Below are positions 39,130-50,466 of a stretch of 64,000 nucleotides of DNA, piece after piece. Under the pieces are notes generated by a model that did not search any database, was not told the origin of the DNA, and was given only the letters and a program-made list of their open reading frames with translations. How positions within the stretch are numbered: position 1 is the first letter of the stretch; each line of letters opens with the position of its first letter. Made by a program: the position numbers and the translations under genes. The stretch is from Salvelinus alpinus (taxonomy: Eukaryota; Chordata; Actinopteri; Salmoniformes; Salmonidae): NCBI RefSeq assembly GCF_045679555.1, contig NC_092091.1, forward strand, positions 75,083,580 to 75,147,579. Reading direction: 5' to 3'.

Positions 39130-39290
39130 TGTCACAGGAGGATGCTGAGGGGAAGACGGATCATAATAATGGCTGGAACGGAGCCAATGGAAACCATGTG
39201 TTTGAAGTATTTGATACCGTTCCACCTATTCCACTGGAGCCGTTACTATGAGTCCGTTCTCCCCAGTTAAGGCACCACCAACCTGCTGTG
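39130..39290. mobile_element. MITE-like repeat, copy 2
   Basis: The left end is 'caggaggatgctgagggga', the core 'tttgataccgttccaccta', and the right end 'ccaccaacctgctgtg'. Same family as 612-805 and 45955-46127. Confidence 0.6.
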
Positions 39291-39754
39291 AATGATATGT
39301 ATGAAGGTATAACAAAACACACCTGAAGACCTAACCTTTTCCATTTGGCTGTTCAGTAACCCACAATATTACTATGCGAGAGCTTTCAAATTTAGCCAGT
39401 CACTGATTTCCTCATTAAAACAGTCAAATCATAGCAATATTTTCGCATAAAACGAATCACCGCAGTACAAAGACGGCTCGCAATTTCAACCAATAACCGC
39501 ACGTTTAACGCTTAATATTGTTCAATCAAGCCACACCTCAACTAACTTTTCCCATTTTCTTTGAGTGAGAGGTGTACATTTTGCATCTCTCTGACTGAAT
39601 AAAGATTGATGCCAGATAAGCAAATCACTGCTAGAAAAAAACTCCTGTGTGTGAGTGTGTTTGTAAAGATACAGTATCCTCATGCAATAGATTCAAGTGA
39701 AGTACTTAAACAAGTGTGTAAATAGGCGTACTAGTTAATAATTCATGCTATATT

Positions 39755-42205
39755 TGTAACGGCTGTCCTCGCTGACAGAAGGAGAGGTGTAGGGATCGGA
39801 CCAAGACGCAGAGTGGAAAGTGTCCATGATTTATTACGAAAAAATAAACTGAACACTACACGAAACAAAATAACAAATAGAAATCCAACCGAGAACAGTC
39901 CCGTGTGGCACGAACCCAGGCTGCCTAAGTATGATTCTCAATCAGGGACAACGATTGACAGCTGCCTCTGATTGAGAATCATACCCGGCCGAACACAAAC
40001 ATCCCAACATAGAAAATCACACATAGACAAACCCACCCAACTCACGCCCTGACCAACTAAATAAATACAAGACAAAAGAAAACAGGTCAGTAACGTGACA
40101 TAACCCCCCCCCTTAAGGTGCGAACTCCGGGCGCACCAGCATAAACTCTAGGGGAGGGTCTGGGTGGGCGTCTGTCCACGGTGGCGGTTCTGGCGCTGGT
40201 CGTGGTTTCCACCCCACCATAGTCAATCCCCTCTTCCGTAGCCTCCTCCAAATTAACCCCACTAGATTAAGGCGCAGCACCGGACTAAGGGGCAACACCG
40301 GAATGAGGGGCAACACCGGAATGAGGGGCAACACCGGACTGAGGGGCAGCACCGGACTGAGGGACGGATCCTGGCTGGCTGGCTCTGGTGGATCCTAGCT
40401 GGATGGCTCTGGCTGGTCCTGGCTGGACGGCTCTGGCTGGTCCTGGCTGGACGGCTCTGGCTGGTCCTGGCTGGACGGCTCTGGCTGGTCCTGGCTGGAC
40501 GGCTCTGGCTGGTCCTGGCTGGACGGCTCTGGCTGATCCTGGCTGGACGGCTCTGGCTGGTCCTGGCTGAACGGCTCTGGCTGATCCTGTCTGGCGGAAG
40601 GCTCTGGCTGCTCCTGTCTGGCGGAAGGCTCTAGCGGCTCCTGTCTAGCGGACGGCTCTAGCGGCTCCTGTCTGGCAGACGGCTCTGAAGGCTCAGGACA
40701 GACGGGCGGCTTTGAAGGCTCAGTACAGACGGGCGGCTTTGAAGACTCAGTACAGACGGGCAGCTCTGACGGCTCGGGACAGACGGACAGCGCTGGGCAG
40801 GCAGGCAGCTCAGACAGCGCTGGGCAGGCAGACAGTTCAGACAGTGCTGGGCAGGCAGACAGTTCAGACAGCGCTGGGCAGGCAGACAGTTCAGACAGCG
40901 CTGGGCAGGCAGACAGTTCAGACAGTGCTGGGCAGGCAGACAGTTCAGACAGCGCTGGGCAGGCAGACAGTTCAGACAGCGCTGGGCAGGCAGGCAGCTC
41001 AGACACTGGCTGCGCTGGAGAGGAGGAAGGCTCTGACAGCGCTGGACAGGTGGGAGCAACTGGAGAGAGAAGACGGAGAGACAGCCTGGTGCAGGGGGCT
41101 GCCACTGGAGGACTGGTAAGTGGAGGTGGCACCGGAATTACCGGACCGTGAAGGAGGACACGCGCTGATGATGCACAAGCCTGCCCAACCTTACCAGGTT
41201 GAATGGTCCCCGTAGCCGAGAACAGTCCAGTGCGGCGAGGTGGAATAGCCCGCACTGGGCTATGCTGGCCAACCGGGGACACCATTTGTAAGGCTGGTGC
41301 CATGTACGCCGGCCCGAGGAGACGCACTGGAGGCCAGATGCGTTGGGCCGGCTTCATGACACCCGGCTCGATGCCCAACCTAGCCCGGCCAGTGCTGCAA
41401 CGTGGACTAGCCCGCACTGGACTAAGCACGCGTACTGGGGACACCGTGCGCTTTACCGCATAACACGGTGTCTGACCAGTACAACGCCCTCTCACTCCAC
41501 GGTAAGCACGGGGAGTTGGCTCAGGTATCCTACCCGGCTTTGCCACACTCCGCGTGTGCCCCCCCCAAGACATTTTTGGGTCTGACTCTCGGGCTTCCGT
41601 GCTAGCCGCGTACCTTCATACCGCCGGTTCCTCTCTCCGGTTGCCTCTGCTCTCCGAGCTGCCTCCAGCTGTTCCCATGGGAGGCGATCCTTTCCAGCCA
41701 GGATCTCCTCCCATGTGTAGCAACCCTTGCCGTCCAAGACGTCTTCCCATGTCCATTCCTATGTCTGTCTCTGCTGCTGTCGCTGCCCTTTATTCCCACT
41801 GTAACGGTGTTTCTGTAACGGCTGTCCTCGCTGACAGAAGGAGAGGTGTAGGGATCGGACCAAGACGCAGAGTGGAAAGTGTCCATGATTTATTACGAAA
41901 AAATAAACTGAACACTACACGAAACAAAATAACAAATAGAAATCCAACCGAGAACAGTCCCGTGTGGCACGAACACTGACACGAAATACAAACACCCACA
42001 ACACACACGTGAAACCCAGGCTGCCTAAGTATGATTCTCAATCAGGGACAACGATTGACAGCTGCCTTTGATTGAGAATCAGAGCCGTCCAGTTCTGACA
42101 CAAACATCCCAACATAGAAAATCACACATAGACAAACCCACCCAACTCACGCCCTGACCAACTAAATAAATACAAGACAAAAGAAAACAGGTCAGGAACG
42201 TGACA
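39755..42205 (-). mobile_element. Non-autonomous LTR retrotransposon (LARD-like) with a repetitive ORF
   Basis: LTRs at 39755-40100 (346 bp) and 41814-42205 (392 bp) start TGTAACGG and end GTGACA. The size difference is one 46-bp segment present only in the right copy. An exact 5-bp target duplication 'atatt' flanks the element. Inside the left LTR is a G-rich polypurine tract (minus strand, about 40101-40118). There is no RT, integrase or gag domain in the 1.7 kb interior, so it must be mobilised in trans. It is absent from the paralogous duplicated segment at 49.1-52.4 kb, so it inserted after that duplication. Confidence 0.85.
40395..41573 (-). CDS. Repetitive proline-rich ORF inside the non-autonomous LTR element
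   Basis: An uninterrupted frame of 392 codons with two internal tandem arrays. The first is a 9-residue repeat (ACPALSELS) copied about eight times at about 40785-41010. The second is an 8-residue repeat (SSQDQPEP) at about 40395-40590, with degenerate QEPLEPSAR repeats between. The N-terminal part is rich in Pro and Arg (PTPRAYRGVRG, PVRVLSPVRA). No known domain is recognised. It could be a gag-like or structural remnant, or a non-coding frame kept open by repeats whose length is a multiple of three. Confidence 0.4.
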   Translation of the reverse strand: MSWGGHTRSVAKPGRIPEPTPRAYRGVRGRCTGQTPCYAVKRTVSPVRVLSPVRASPRCSTGRARLGIEPGVMKPAQRIWPPVRLLGPAYMAPALQMVSPVGQHSPVRAIPPRRTGLFSATGTIQPGKVGQACASSARVLLHGPVIPVPPPLTSPPVAAPCTRLSLRLLSPVAPTCPALSEPSSSPAQPVSELPACPALSELSACPALSELSACPALSELSACPALSELSACPALSELSACPALSELSACPALSELPACPALSVCPEPSELPVCTESSKPPVCTEPSKPPVCPEPSEPSARQEPLEPSARQEPLEPSARQEQPEPSARQDQPEPFSQDQPEPSSQDQPEPSSQDQPEPSSQDQPEPSSQDQPEPSSQDQPEPSSQDQPEPSS

Positions 42206-42994
42206 ATATTAACCCTGAAATACACGTGTCATCATTCAGTATTGTTAGTAATCATATACTGTAGCCTAAAGGGCAGTGATATCTAACACAGTATTATTAT
42301 ATTATACTGTGCTTGACATTACTACTACAATAACATACAAGAAACTTGAGGAAGAAATCCTCCAAAAAGGGAATACAAAAGAGACAGATTCTAGATCTTT
42401 CTCTAGCTCACAATTTAATGTAATCATTATCAAACATACACCAAACATCAGCATGACATGAGTAGTTCAACCATGAATAATGAGACTACACATGACAAAG
42501 ACATTATGTAGTAAGGAAATTATTCATTTAGATTGTATAGACTTAAACTGTCAAATCATTTAACATAAAATTATAAAACGATGATAACAAAACCAGTTAA
42601 TAAAGTATAGCCATCTTATCAAACACCAGTATCACTACATATAATCAAGTGATTATTATAATGTTCTACAATCATAATGAATTACATAACTACAGGGGAA
42701 TAACATGATTATATGTGAAGTTATCTCCAGAAAAATGCTACTGTTAAAGTTACATCTGTTTCCTGCTGTTTACGTTAAGTAGACTCAGTGATATGAGCAG
42801 CAGTGGGAACCACAGATATTACAGAGTTGGCACGATGTAAGTGGCAGCACTTGTGTGTACCCACTCAGAACGCATGCACGTTTGCTTCACTCAATGTGAT
42901 AGTTGTGTGACAACAAGTGCTGAGAAGATAAGCCTCTCGATTGGGTCATTCTGTGGAATTTGGCCAAATATGCTAAGTCTACCTTTATACAATC
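42206..42994. other. Duplicated flank downstream of GPCR copy 1
   Basis: This matches 49270-50030 patchily, for instance 'agattctagatctttctcta' with 'gctcacaattt', and 'tttcctgctgtttac' with 'aagtagactcag'. It is non-coding and AT-rich and marks the left part of the segmental duplication. Confidence 0.6.
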
Positions 42995-43870
42995 CTAGTT
43001 GTTCTCCCCGCTACCCCTGCCTGCACAGAGACATGGCAACTTCCCAGCCCTGCGGAGGAAGAGGAGGGCCTGGACAGAACTGCCCATAATGGAGAAGAAG
43101 ACAAGGGGTGGCGCTATTTCACACAGGTTTTCCTTCTCTGAAAACAGATGCACCATTGGTGCCATGATGATCGTTGGTACATAGTTGACCAGCAGCATCA
43201 CCAGCATGATGGAGACGATCCTGAAAGCTCTCTTCTTCTGCAGGTTTCCCCCCTCTTTCTCCTTCCCTCCATCTCCCGGGCCGGGCTTCTTAAGAACTCT
43301 GAGGATGGAGAGACTGCAGAACAAGTCCACTGACAGTACGGGGAGGAATATGCCCAAGTTATTATATACAGATATTATTTTGTAGTTTATTACACCGAAC
43401 ACCAGAACTAAAAACCAGACTACACTACAACACCCCACCCTGTATCTCAGGGGTTTGTACTTCAGGAAGACCAAAGGGTGGACCACCGCCAGGTAGCGCT
43501 CCACACAGATACAGCACTGGAACAGAGGCCTGGCTGCAAAGACCACACCATACATGAAATTTAAAGCCAATTCCAAGGACAGGTTACGCAGTGTGAAAAT
43601 GTTGAGTATCGACAACATGAAGAAGAGAGTGCTGGCCATCTCCATGGAGACCAGATTCAAAGTGAAGATTTCAGACTCGATGAGACTCCACCCGCCGCTA
43701 GAGATGAGCCAGAGAGACCAGCCATTGGCTGGCACACCGAAGGTGAAGTCTATCATCATGACAACAACGCTAGCTGTAAAGCTGGGGGAGCCCAGACAAT
43801 TCAACAGGCTGAACTATTGAGTGCCGTTGGTTGGCTGGAGATGGTCAGAACTGATCTCGGTGGAGTTCAT
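42995..43870 (-). pseudogene. Class A GPCR copy 1, premature stop at codon 18
   Basis: Start ATG at 43870 and stop TAG at 42995. The reading has seven hydrophobic segments, FGVPANGWSLWL at the TM1/intracellular loop, CCICVERYLAVVHPLVF (ERY in place of DRY), KKRAF at the base of TM6 and RRAGKLPC after TM7. Codon 18 of this reading is TAG, where paralogue copy 2 has GAG. All the rest, about 270 codons, is open. The next in-frame ATGs are inside TM1 (VVMMIDF). It is therefore either a pseudogene or a receptor with a very short N-terminus. TM7 lacks NPxxY. Family: GPCR, ligand unknown. Confidence 0.8.
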
Positions 43871-44800
43871 TTTCTTATTATTCTGTTTGCAACTGTTTTG
43901 AGGGAAGAGGGAAAATTACTGTTTACTCTTTTTAAGTGGATGATATGATTATTATTATTATTTTTAGCTGGGCAGGAAATCTTCACAATTGCCACGTACT
44001 TGTAATGTACGTTAATCACATGTAAACACTGTCTTCTCATACTAGAGATTATTTACTGAGATACATTCTCACTGGGCTGATGACCCATGTATCCCTGATT
44101 CAAGTTGCTAAGAGCCAACAGCATCCCTCGATGTGTGATCTTTCTCATTCTCTGTGCTCTCAACTGAAATGTACAACATTTTGACAAAATATACAAATAT
44201 TGCCTTTGTTTGACACCTCCTTTCAATTAATATTCTTACAACTTTTCAAATACAAACAAACTGTATATGTTGCAAAGACATACCGTTTTGTATACTAGAC
44301 ACAATCCACACATGAGAATAGTTCATCTTTAGCCGTTTGTAACAATAGTAATGTAATAATATTCAAATGATTGTATATAACCGCTATCAGCACAAAATGG
44401 TACATTCTAAACGTAGCCTCATACAGCAAGCTCAAGTAGGTATTGTACAAAAAACAGCCTACGTACGCAAGAGGAGTTTCTCTTCAACAGGGTGTACTAA
44501 ATCACAAGTCATGTACAACAAATAAACTATTCATATTACAACATATAGCCTACTATCATGATATCAACAAGACCAAAATGTGTCATACCTGTGTTGTGGG
44601 AACCTGTCTCTCCTGTGAGGTGTGGCACATTTAATTTACATCTTTCTGACGGAGAGGAATCACGTCTATTCGGCAAATCCATCAACAGCCTGAACACCTG
44701 TGTGTGGGTGTTTATTTATCCCTCTGTGATGATATATGGATTTGTGATTTTAGTGACTAGAAGGGAGATGGAGATGGGGGGGGTAGACTAATGAAGTAGT
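43871..44800. other. Duplicated flank upstream of GPCR copy 1
   Basis: This matches 51342-52300: for example 'ctgatgacccatgtatccct', 'gtttctcttcaacagggtg', 'tttctgacggagaggaatca'. No gene is seen in it. It may hold the promoter of GPCR copy 1. Confidence 0.6.
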
Positions 44801-45059
44801 CCATAGAATGCTAATTATCTTTCAGGATGAAAACAAATAGTTACGGGATGTAGTTTACTGCCGTAGACGTCGTAAAAATTATAGAGACAAAATTATTCGG
44901 AATGCTTTTCGCTTTGTGTTATATGTCCCCTCCCTCTCCCCTTCCCCCGTCTCGGGCCAATTCAGAGCTCTGAGAACTGAGAGGCAGCGAACAACAATAC
45001 TACAGAAGTTTAGGGGAGATCCCACCAACCACGGAAGCAACCCTAACTGCAAGCCAGGC

Positions 45060-45770
45060 TAAACCACAACACCACACCCTAGATCTGAAGACCAGAGGTG
45101 GGACCACCGCCAGCTAGATCTCCACAGAGATATAGTACTGGAACACCGGACCGGCAATCCAGAGGAATAGCAAAAAGGACACCAGCAACTCTCCAAGTGG
45201 CACCTCAGGGATGTTAAACTTCACAATTATAAGGATATTCAGATAGTAAAGGATCTCAGTCATAGCCATTGTCACGGCTGTCGAAGGAGGAAGACCAAAT
45301 AGACCACGTGCAGCGTTGTGAGCGTACATTTTCCTTTATTATAAAAATGGCGACAGCAAAACAACAAACGAGAAAACAACCGTGAAGCTTACAGGGCACT
45401 AGTGCCACAAACAAAGTTAACTACCCACAAAGACAGGTTGGAAAAATGGCTGCCTAAGTATGGTTCCCAATCAGAGACAACGATAGACAGCTGTCCCTGA
45501 TTGAGAACCATACCCGGCCAAAACAAAGAAATACAAAACATAGAATAGAACATAGAATACCCACCCTACATCACACCCTGACCTAACCAAATAGAGAAAT
45601 AAAACGCCTCTAAGGTCAGGGCGTGACAGCCAGTCATGGCCAGGTTGAGGATGAAGATCTCTGCAGCCAACCCAGACCACGACCCCCCCAATATCAATCA
45701 CACTACCCAACCATTAACAGGGAAGCCAACCACGAAGTTGGCATCATGGTTAACAATATACATATAATAC
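45060..45770 (-). pseudogene. GPCR pseudogene split by a solo LTR
   Basis: Minus-strand pieces read NFVVGFPVNGW, then a stop, then AAEIFILNLAMT (TM1-TM2) at 45630-45760. After the LTR they read ILYYLNILIIVKF, then GPVFQYYISVEI-stop and LAVVPPLVF (TM3) at 45060-45265. The Arg of the ERY motif is part of a stop codon region. Downstream transmembrane segments are missing. It is a dead member of the same receptor family. Confidence 0.75.
45270..45628 (-). mobile_element. Solo LTR
   Basis: A 359-bp element starts TGTCACGG and ends GCGTGACA. It is flanked by 'gccat' and 'gccag', a near-duplicate 5-bp site. It interrupts the GPCR pseudogene. Its centre has the same hairpin as the LTRs at 39755 and 41814 ('cccaatcagagacaacgat' and 'ctgattgagaacca'). 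No internal region is present, as after LTR-LTR recombination. Confidence 0.75.
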
Positions 45771-45954
45771 GTTTCAGGGAAATTCCAATCTAGTTGTGTT
45801 GCTATAGGCTTGTTTACAAATTGAACTGTGTTTATTCTCAGTGGTTTTCCTCTTTGGTTGTAGCCTGGGCAGTCCTGGGAGTATCTGTGGAGATTAAATA
45901 AAAATGGTGGCCAGTAGTTTCTAGTCTGGGGCTTGAATTCAATGTCGGAGCATA

Positions 45955-46127
45955 GCAGTGGAGGCTGCTGAGGGGAGGACGGCTCATAATATAGTCTGGA
46001 ACTGAGCGAATGGTATGGCATCAAACCATGCATTTGATGTATTTGATACCATTCCTCCTATTCCGCTCCAGCCATTACCACGAGCACGTCCTCCTTAATT
46101 AAGGTGCCAGCAGCCTTCTGTGCTGCA
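45955..46127. mobile_element. MITE-like repeat, copy 3
   Basis: The left end is 'cagtggaggctgctgaggg', the core 'tttgataccattcctccta', and the right end 'cagcagccttctgtg'. Same family as 612-805 and 39130-39290. Confidence 0.6.
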
Positions 46128-46189
46128 TAGTTTCTGAAATGTGATTTAAATTGATACAGTAAGTGTGTTAACCTCGCCTGCCCCCAAAC

Positions 46190-46472
46190 ACAAATCTGAA
46201 GTAGTAACGGAAACTAATGTGGTGGTGTCTGAAGGACCCTTATTGGGCAATCTGAAGTAGTAAAGAAAACTAATGTGGTGGTGTCTGAATGACCCTTATT
46301 GGGCAATCTGAAGTAGTAAAGAAAACTAATGTGGTCGTGTCTGAATGACCCTTATTGGGCAATCTGAAGTAGTAAAGAAAACTAATGTGGTCGTGTCCGA
46401 AAGACCCTTATTGGGCAATCTGAAGTAGTAAAGAAAACTAATGTGGTGGTGTCTGAAGGACCGTTATTGGGT
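46190..46472. repeat. 56-bp tandem repeat, five copies
   Basis: The unit of about 56 bp is 'aatctgaagtagtaaagaaa' followed by 'actaatgtggtggtgtctga' and 'atgacccttattgggc'. Copies differ at a few positions only. Confidence 0.9.
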
Positions 46473-46724
46473 TATTAAGAAATTAACTTATAAATGAATG
46501 ATGTTTACCCGTTAATTCATGAAGAAATTAACTTATAAATGCCTCATGAGCTTAGTCCAACAATATTTACCAACAAATACATTTAATCAAAGGAGGTCCA
46601 AAGATACTCTCATATTTGAAGAAATGCTATTGACAAACCTAAAAGGAGTGACTTGCCTTTGTCTGGCTCAATCTATCTTGTTGTTCAACTCCAGTAGTTC
46701 TGCATTTGTTTGCTTGATAATAGC

Positions 46725-46990
46725 TGCGCCTCCCTGGATCGAACTGTAGTTACACCTCAAACACTGCGATGCAGTGCCTTAGACCACTGCACCGCTCGGG
46801 AAACCCGGGACTCAGATGTTTTGACATGACACTTTGTCTCAAAATGCCTTAGACCACTGCACCACTCGGGAAGCCCGGGACTCAGAGGTTTTGACATGAC
46901 ACTTTGTCTCAAAGTGCCTTAGACCACTGCACCACTCGGGAAACCCGGGACTCCGATGTTTTGACATGACACTTTGTCTCAAAGTGTCTT
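46725..46990 (-). repeat. SINE head fragment amplified as a 70-bp tandem repeat
   Basis: The sequence 'gtgccttagaccactgcacc' with 'gctcgggaaacccggga' is the minus-strand head of a tRNA-derived SINE. Three copies of a 70-bp unit (ending 'gacatgacactttgtctcaa') follow one another at about 46778-46988. The repeat thus captured a SINE piece and amplified it with flanking DNA. Confidence 0.7.
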
Positions 46991-46999
46991 TGTCTTATA

Positions 47000-48280
47000 T
47001 GACACCACTGTACTGTCACTTCACTAAGTTTAAATCATGGTATAGTTCAAAACATTGCATAGTAGGGAAAACCAAAGCAAATAGTGATGTCGACACACTT
47101 TCAGAGTTGCACATATCAACGTTCCTTACAGCGCTTTGATATACTTTAAAAGCAAAAAAGGTAAGACTAAATAAATAACAAGAAAATCACAGTTAAACAT
47201 CACAAGGAAAACAATCAAGTCAATTTTAAAGCACACAAGCAGTCTTTTTTGTGTTATGTTTTAATCATCACTGCATGTCTAATAAATCACTGTGTTTGTT
47301 TCATGAAAATAACTCCAAATGTGTTTTTTGTCATTTATTTCCATGAGCCTCCTCTTGCAATTGAAATTCTCAGTCTGATCGTGTGGGTGTGTTGATAATT
47401 TAAAATATATATACAGTATATTTAAATACACAACCCTGATTGGCAGATAGGATCGTTTAGACTCTAGACCAGAGGTCTTAAACCTTTTCTTGCCATCCCA
47501 GGCAAACCGGTGACCCAGGAACCCCCATCAATCCTTAGTGAAAAAAAAAAAACACGTCTTATCATCAGGTGAATTATAACGGCAAGGAGAAGTAATGAAC
47601 ATTTTAAAATGAATTAATTTGGTAGATAGTTTTTCATTTTTTGGACCTCCCACATTATAGTTGGAAGAGTGAGTGTCAACTCTAACGTAGCCTATTAGCT
47701 AGAAAGGTAACTCCAAACACATTTACGCTAAGAGCAGCTGTTTAGCTGATAAAAAAAAGTTGTGTTGCTGGCAAAAATGTATGTTCAAGTCAAGAAAACT
47801 TACCAGCAGCCAACAGCACTTGCCACACTGGTAGCCTATTTGCGGGTGCTTATTCAAAACCTATGACAGGAAATTATAAATAAAGTTGACATTTTAGAAA
47901 GAAAATATGAACCTATTTTTTATTGTGGGTGTGTCAGTCTGTTGTTGCCAAGCAATATTCATAAAAACATTGAAAAGAAAACCCACTTTTTATATATATT
48001 TTTGAGGACTCCCTGCAGTACCTCTGCTGTTGAATTGAATACCCCTGCTCTAGAGCCTAACCGCTAACCCTTCAAAGTAGGATGATACAAGATAACTGGT
48101 CAATGTTCAGAATGATTAGATCACATTTTGATGATGTTCAATTTCACCTGAACAGGCTGAAGTTCCAGGTGAACTTCCACTAAAATGCCATTGTCATACA
48201 TTTTTATATTTCAGATTGTTAGTTTAACCTCATAGTGTGGACACATTTTATAAAAGACAGGAAATTATGTGTTTGACTCT
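47000..48280. other. Intergenic, nothing recognised
   Basis: AT-rich DNA without an open frame of note. A degraded interspersed repeat may be present at 47470-48050, but I cannot define its ends. Confidence 0.4.
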
Positions 48281-48359
48281 ACTGTCTATTTAACAATCAA
48301 TGATATAATAAAAAAACAAAACAACAATAATGTAACATTTTTTTTTTTTTTTTTCAGAG

Positions 48360-48968
48360 ACCTTTGATACAGGACAGTTTCCCAGCCCTGTGGAGGTAAA
48401 TGAGGGGCTGCACAAACCCTAAGAGCACAATCCAAGACAGGGAAATGGACAAACATATTGAATGTTAAATGACTATACAGGGAAAACACAGTGATCATTC
48501 GGAAGTAGCTCACCGCCATGCACACCAGAATGATCAGAATGATCTTGAAAGCCCTCATCTTTAAGCCCTTTGCCCCCTCCTTCTCCCTCTCCCCATCCCC
48601 TGGCCCAGGACGCTTCACAACCCAGAGCACAGAAAGGCAACAGACCAACTTCTCTACCAGCAAGAACAGTAATGACCCTATAAAGGCATTAAAGGGGATG
48701 GGAGGAAACAGAACACAGGCCACACCAAAGCCAAGCACCACAAGCCTGGCGATGGATGAGCACGGTTCCCTGTATCTCAGGGGTTTGTACTTCAGTAAGA
48801 CCACAGGGTGGACCACTGCTAGGTAGCGCTCTAAACAGATGCAGCACTGGAACAGGGGGCGACCGGTGCAGATAAAACCTGTGAAGAACTGGACAAAAGT
48901 AAGTAGGTAGAAGCCTAACAGTCTGAATGGAGCGTTGAGGCAGTAGAGGAGCTCAGACAGGTTGTTAC
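48360..48968 (-). pseudogene. GPCR pseudogene, 5' truncated and frameshifted
   Basis: The reading begins within TM2 (CNNLSELLYCLNAPF) and continues through RPLFQCCICLERYLAVVHP, LLKYKPLRYR, TM4-TM5, KRPGPGDG and KMRAFKIILIILV. Near TM7 the frame shifts: GFVQPLIYLHRAGKL is found in a different frame at about 48365-48420. TM1 and the start are absent beyond 48968. A poly-T run of about 17 (48340-48356) follows the stop. Confidence 0.8.
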
Positions 48969-49109
48969 ACCCGATGTGATACTTTTTATTTTTAAAGTGA
49001 ACGAAAGTTAAAGTGTATGGGCTAGATTTGTAAACCTAATGAAAGCAACAGATTTAGAGCATTACATTTTGAAATACTAAAAGGACAAAGTGAGACAGAC
49101 CCGCTGCAA

Positions 49110-50464
49110 AGAAACATGTCTCTACTCTGAGTGAGAGGTGTGGAATTTGCATCTCTCTGACTCAGTGAAGATTGATACGTCAAATAAGCAAATCAGTGCT
49201 AGAATTATCCCCTTTGTGTGTGTGTGTGCCTGCATGCGTGCTCATAAATATGAATAATGAATGCTATATTAAGTCAAAAATCCATGTCTTCGTTCAGTAT
49301 TGTTAGTAATCATATTACAAGGGCAGTGATAATGGTATTATTATATATGTTTTATTATATTATACTGTGCGTGACATTATTATTACAATAAGATACAAGA
49401 AATGAAGGAAGAAAGGCTCTAAAAAGGGAATAGGAAAGTGACAGATTCTAGATCTTTCTCTAGCTCACAATTGAATTGAATCATTATGAAACAAACAGAC
49501 ACCATTATGACATGAGGAGTTCAAACATTAATAATGAGATAATACTATATAAAGAAGATATTACTTGGTGATGAAATTATTAATGTAGTTGGTATAGACC
49601 TAATCCTTCATGTAACATAGAATTATAAAACAGTGATAATTAAAACAGGTAATGAAGTATAGCTATCTTATCAAACTGCAATATCAGTACATATAATCAA
49701 TTGATTATTATTATGTCCTAAGTACAAATATAATCATATTATTCCCCTGTAGTTATCGCCAGAATAATGGTACTGTTAAAGTTAGAACTATTTCCTGCTG
49801 TTTACATTAAGTAGACTCAGCAATGTGAGCAGCGGTGGGAACCACAGGTATTACGGAGTTGGAATGATGTAAGAGGCAGCACCGAGTACCCATACAGATC
49901 GTATGCATGTTTGCTTCACTCAATGTGATAGTTAGATTAGCCTCTCGATTCGTGCATTCTGTTGTTGTGGAATTGGTCCCAATATGCATCTACCTTTATA
50001 TGCTCTAGTTGTTCTCCCCAATACCCCTGCCTGGCCGTAAACTATCAAATAATGTAACATAATAACATTATGCAACAGAAATAATAAAACCAAAATTAGT
50101 CAATGAAAAATTGCCTTTTTATCAAACACAGTTGTACATATAATCAATTGGTTATTATAACATTGTAAGTAGAAAATAACCACACTTAATAACAAAACAA
50201 ATCCACACATAATCATTTTATTCCCTTGTAGTTATCCCCAAAGTAATACTCCTGTTAAATTTAAAGGTGTAGCAGTGGATTTCATTAAAGAGAGACTGCG
50301 ATATTTGAGCAGCAGTGGGAACCACAGATGACAGAGTTGCTTCACTCAATGTGATAGCTGCGGGACAACAACTGCGGAAGAGATTAGCCTCTCGGGTTCA
50401 TGCACTCGGCTGCAGAAGTCATATGCCCGATATGCCTTGTACTGCTAAGTCTACCTTTATAAAC
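49110..50464. other. Duplicated flank downstream of GPCR copy 2
   Basis: This corresponds to 39540-39750 plus 42206-42994. For example 'tttgcatctctctgactcag' at 49150 matches 'tttgcatctctctgactgaa' at 39580. The LTR element at 39755-42205 is not present in this copy. No gene is seen. Confidence 0.65.
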
Positions 50465-50466
50465 GC

